From: Acidiferrobacteraceae bacterium
Lineage (GTDB): Bacteria; Pseudomonadota; Gammaproteobacteria; Arenicellales; UBA868
Assembly (NCBI GenBank): GCA_002724185.1
Contig: PBOB01000095.1
Span: forward strand, 1 to 47,105
Direction of reading: 5' to 3'
Length of the DNA stretch: 47,105 bases
Below, in pieces: positions 45,209 to 47,105 of this stretch (position 1 is its first letter; each line of letters starts with the position of its first letter). The position numbers were made by a program, and so were the translations under genes. Below the pieces are notes generated by a model that saw only the letters and a program-made list of their open reading frames with translations, was not told the DNA's origin and ran no database searches.

Positions 45209-45285
45209 GCGCCCGTAGCTCAACCGGATAGAGCAACGGCCTTCTAAGCCGTAGGTTCCAGGTTCGAGTCCTGGCGGGCGCGCCA
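45209..45285 (+). tRNA. tRNA-Arg (TCT)
   Basis: A complete cloverleaf of 77 bases with encoded CCA. The acceptor GCGCCCG pairs with CGGGCGC. The anticodon stem ACGGC/GCCGT encloses loop CTTCTAA with anticodon TCT, which reads AGA/AGG arginine codons. It lies 19 bases after tRNA-Pro and probably shares its transcript. Confidence 0.97.
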
Positions 45286-45580
45286 ATGTAATCAATCAGT
45301 TACGATGACTTTTCAGATTCTGTTTGCCGAATAAATTGAGGATTGTCTAATGCAATTATGGTTTAGTCTTTATGCGGTGTAGGTTTGGCGGTTCAAAAAG
45401 TCTCAGCCCGTTAGCGAATTGACGTTGATTAGCCAGCCCATCAAATTATAGATGCCAAGAGTTCTGATTGTGTCGGCTTCATTCTAGACAAGCTTTGCAG
45501 AAATGAATAGTTCAAGTCATAAAGTCTTGCTGGTATGGTGAGGTGGTTTTGGGGATAATTGCGAATACAGCAATAAATAT
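45286..45580. other. 295-base spacer between tRNA-Arg and tRNA-His
   Basis: No gene, tRNA-like fold or strong hairpin with a T-run is visible. I found no tRNA-Leu or other tRNA remnant. A long minus-strand frame from 45441 to 45776 reads across tRNA-His and is spurious. The stretch is moderately A+T-rich and may simply be spacer or contain a separate promoter for tRNA-His. Confidence 0.4.
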
Positions 45581-45657
45581 GGTGACCGTAGCTCAGTTGG
45601 TAGAGTCCCGGATTGTGATTCCGGTTGTCGTGGGTTCGAGCCCCATCGGTCACCCCA
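45581..45657 (+). tRNA. tRNA-His (GTG)
   Basis: A 77-base tRNA that includes the extra 5' G (position -1) characteristic of tRNA-His and an encoded CCA. The acceptor GTGACCG pairs with CGGTCAC, with discriminator C. The anticodon stem CCGGA/TCCGG holds loop TTGTGAT with anticodon GTG. Confidence 0.97.
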
Positions 45658-45711
45658 TTTTCAAGCCTAAAGAATCTGATTTGAATATGTTTCATTAGAG
45701 GGGTCGCCAGT

Positions 45712-46593
45712 ATGACTCTAGATAGTTTTCCTTCAGACACCAAAATGGCATACAGGAATCTCGATCGAATTATCAAAGGCCAGCCAACATCCGATGGCGC
45801 AGGCGTTTGTTTAACCCGCTATATTGGCTCATCAGACCTCAATTATCTAGACCCCTTTTTGTTATTAGATTTTTTCGAATCTGACAATCCCGATGACTAT
45901 ATCGCAGGATTTCCATCCCACCCTCATCGAGGATTTGAAACTGTTACCTATTTGTTCGCTGGTAGGGTGCGTCACGAAGATAGTGTCGGCCACGAGGGTA
46001 TCATCGAGGCCGGTGGTGTTCAGTGGATGACTGCTGGCCGAGGGATCATTCATTCAGAAATGCCAGAGCAAGAAAAAGGCCGACTAGCCGGTGTTCAACT
46101 ATGGGTTAATCTGCCATCAGTGGACAAGATGTGCCAACCCATTTATCACGAATACCCAGCTACTGACATACCAGTTGAAATTCGAGACAACGGAATCAGG
46201 ATCCAGGTCATCGCGGGAAGTACCAGCACACCAATACATGGGCCTGTAAGTGGCGTTGCCACTGACCCACTCTATCTCGATGTCACTCTACCCGCAGGAT
46301 GCAGTGTGAGCGAGCCCCTGCCGAACAGTCACGCAGCTTTTATTTTTGTTATCGAGGGGAATCTCTCTCTGATTAGCGGAAGCAGTAGTTGCCCTATTGC
46401 TGCTAAACAACTAGGAGTTTTAAATAATGAAGGCGATTGTTTTTTGGTTAGGGCGGGTGATGCCAGCGCTCGATTTCTTTTCGTTGCAGCCAGGCCCCTA
46501 AATGAGCCGATTGTGCGATATGGCCCCTTTGTTATGAATACGAAAACTGAGATTCAGCAGGCTATCAATGACTACAACGCTGGCCGATTTTAG
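45712..46593 (+). CDS. Pirin family protein (bicupin iron protein)
   Basis: Pirins are bicupin proteins that usually bind iron; some have quercetinase activity and others have regulatory roles, so the function here is open. ATG 45712 follows an AGAGGGG run at 45697-45703 and gives 293 residues. The metal ligands are His70 and His72 (PHRGFETVTY), His114 and Glu116 (GRGIIHSEMP). The C-terminal cupin (about 190-285) is complete. The gene is C-rich: lines at 45781, 46201 and 46261 contain 32, 34 and 35 G+C of 60, above most other lines I counted. It lies 54 bases after tRNA-His. Confidence 0.92.
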   Translation: MTLDSFPSDTKMAYRNLDRIIKGQPTSDGAGVCLTRYIGSSDLNYLDPFLLLDFFESDNPDDYIAGFPSHPHRGFETVTYLFAGRVRHEDSVGHEGIIEAGGVQWMTAGRGIIHSEMPEQEKGRLAGVQLWVNLPSVDKMCQPIYHEYPATDIPVEIRDNGIRIQVIAGSTSTPIHGPVSGVATDPLYLDVTLPAGCSVSEPLPNSHAAFIFVIEGNLSLISGSSSCPIAAKQLGVLNNEGDCFLVRAGDASARFLFVAARPLNEPIVRYGPFVMNTKTEIQQAINDYNAGRF

Positions 46594-46685
46594 CAATACA
46601 CACACTAAGATTATCCAATCTTGTTTGGTTTTTGTATAGTAGGTTGGCTCATCCTAAGTGCATGCAATCAAGAATAGAGCGAGCT

Positions 46686-46979
46686 ATGACCAATTCAATC
46701 CCAATAATTGCAAAAACTTTACCCGCAACTGTTGAGTTAAAAAAGGGCGAAAAATATGCGTGGTGTCGATGCGGACTTTCTATGACTCAGCCTTTTTGCG
46801 ATGGTGCACATCGTGGAACAGAACTTACGCCGCTTAAATTCATAGCAGAAAACACTGCTCGTGTTACTCTTTGTCAGTGCAAGGCAAGTGCTAATCCACC
46901 TCTTTGTGACGGTAGTCACACTAAACTTGGGACCTGTGAGATAGGGAGTCCGGTGCCGGCACTTCTCTTAGAGCAGTAG
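46686..46979 (+). CDS. Dual CDGSH iron-sulfur domain protein
   Basis: This small 97-residue protein has two CDGSH-type 2Fe-2S sites, each with three cysteines and one histidine. The first is C27, C29, C38 and H42 in WCRCGLSMTQPFCDGAH; the second is C63, C65, C74 and H78 in LCQCKASANPPLCDGSH. The double arrangement resembles the CISD3-like class. The frame is open from TTG 46632, but ATG 46686 gives the usual short N-terminus before the first site. No signal or membrane segment is visible, so it should be cytoplasmic. It lies about 90 bases after the pirin gene; both are linked to iron, but a shared function is unproven. Confidence 0.88.
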   Translation: MTNSIPIIAKTLPATVELKKGEKYAWCRCGLSMTQPFCDGAHRGTELTPLKFIAENTARVTLCQCKASANPPLCDGSHTKLGTCEIGSPVPALLLEQ

Positions 46980-47018
46980 GCTTGTTTTTAAAGACGAACC
47001 CTATCTAATCAACAGGTT

Positions 47019-47105
47019 ATGGGTGTTGACGATAAGGGGTGTGTCGAACAGTACAAGTTATCGAAAAGTGCGCGTTACAAGGAGTCAGTTCGGACCAAGT
47101 GTTGC
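47019..47105 (+). CDS. Possible N-terminal fragment of an unidentified gene
   Basis: From ATG 47019 a frame stays open for 29 codons to the window edge, beginning MGVDDKGCVEQYK and ending in a cysteine pair. The stretch is hydrophilic and lysine-rich. There is only a weak AGG two bases from the start, and no family can be recognised. It could equally be chance; another purine run (AAGGAG) at about 47080 might precede a start outside the window. Confidence 0.2.
   Translation, partial: MGVDDKGCVEQYKLSKSARYKESVRTKCC

Noticed and set aside
45441-45776. Minus-strand open frame of 111 codons across tRNA-His
   Set aside because: It is the reverse complement of the tRNA gene; the GARTHDNRNHNPGLYQLSYG string is a familiar false protein produced by antisense translation of tRNA.

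Overview
The window is a gene-dense, almost entirely housekeeping stretch of a gammaproteobacterial chromosome of moderate-to-low G+C (60-base lines I counted by hand ranged from 19 to 35 G+C). The assignment rests on gene content and order: def-fmt-rsmB followed by a DUF4390/NtrYX/TrkAH block, mrcA divergent from pilMNOPQ-aroK-aroB-gltBD, bamD divergent from rluD-pgeF, an adjacent bpt/aat pair, and a Pro(TGG)-Arg(TCT)-His(GTG) tRNA group. The lipid A, O-antigen/core and Bam genes show a Gram-negative envelope. The genus cannot be fixed from the sequence alone.

Layout. 71-3264 (+): argG, a lipid A acyltransferase and a glycosyltransferase-9/heptosyltransferase. 13203-3311 (-): one long head-to-tail run of eight genes, def, fmt, rsmB, a DUF4390 protein, ntrY, ntrX, trkA and trkH, with overlaps or short gaps throughout. 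13651-16386 (+): topA, preceded by a 447-base spacer. 18898-16478 (-): penicillin-binding protein 1A. 19076-25829 (+): the type IV pilus alignment/secretin operon pilMNOPQ, running into aroK-aroB. 26125-33007 (+): gltB-gltD-pyrF behind a 295-base leader that carries a candidate promoter and operator. 33056-37742: an SDR oxidoreductase (-), lpxD (+), bpt and aat (-), and a FemAB/GNAT-like protein (-). 37715-43028: nadE (+), bamD (-), rluD-pgeF (+) and a sugar-nucleotide pyrophosphorylase (+). 44959-43079 (-): htpG with a very good sigma-32-type promoter. 45113-45657 (+): three tRNAs. 45712-46979 (+): a pirin and a dual-CDGSH iron-sulfur protein.

The genes cover amino-acid biosynthesis (argG, aroKB, gltBD), nucleotide and cofactor synthesis (pyrF, nadE), translation start and quality control (def, fmt, rsmB, rluD, aat, bpt, htpG), envelope construction (lipid A acyltransferase, GT9, lpxD, mrcA, bamD, pgeF), potassium uptake with a membrane two-component system (TrkAH, NtrYX), and a type IV pilus platform.

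I found no mobile element, CRISPR array, phage gene, toxin-antitoxin pair or defence system, and no obviously undescribed multi-gene system. The observations most worth checking are the mutually overlapping divergent starts of nadE and its neighbour, a perfect 8-bp inverted repeat at the gltB promoter, the degenerate sigma-54 contact loop in NtrX, the sigma-32 promoter of htpG, the frequent TTG start codons, and the compositionally distinct pirin gene downstream of tRNA-His.
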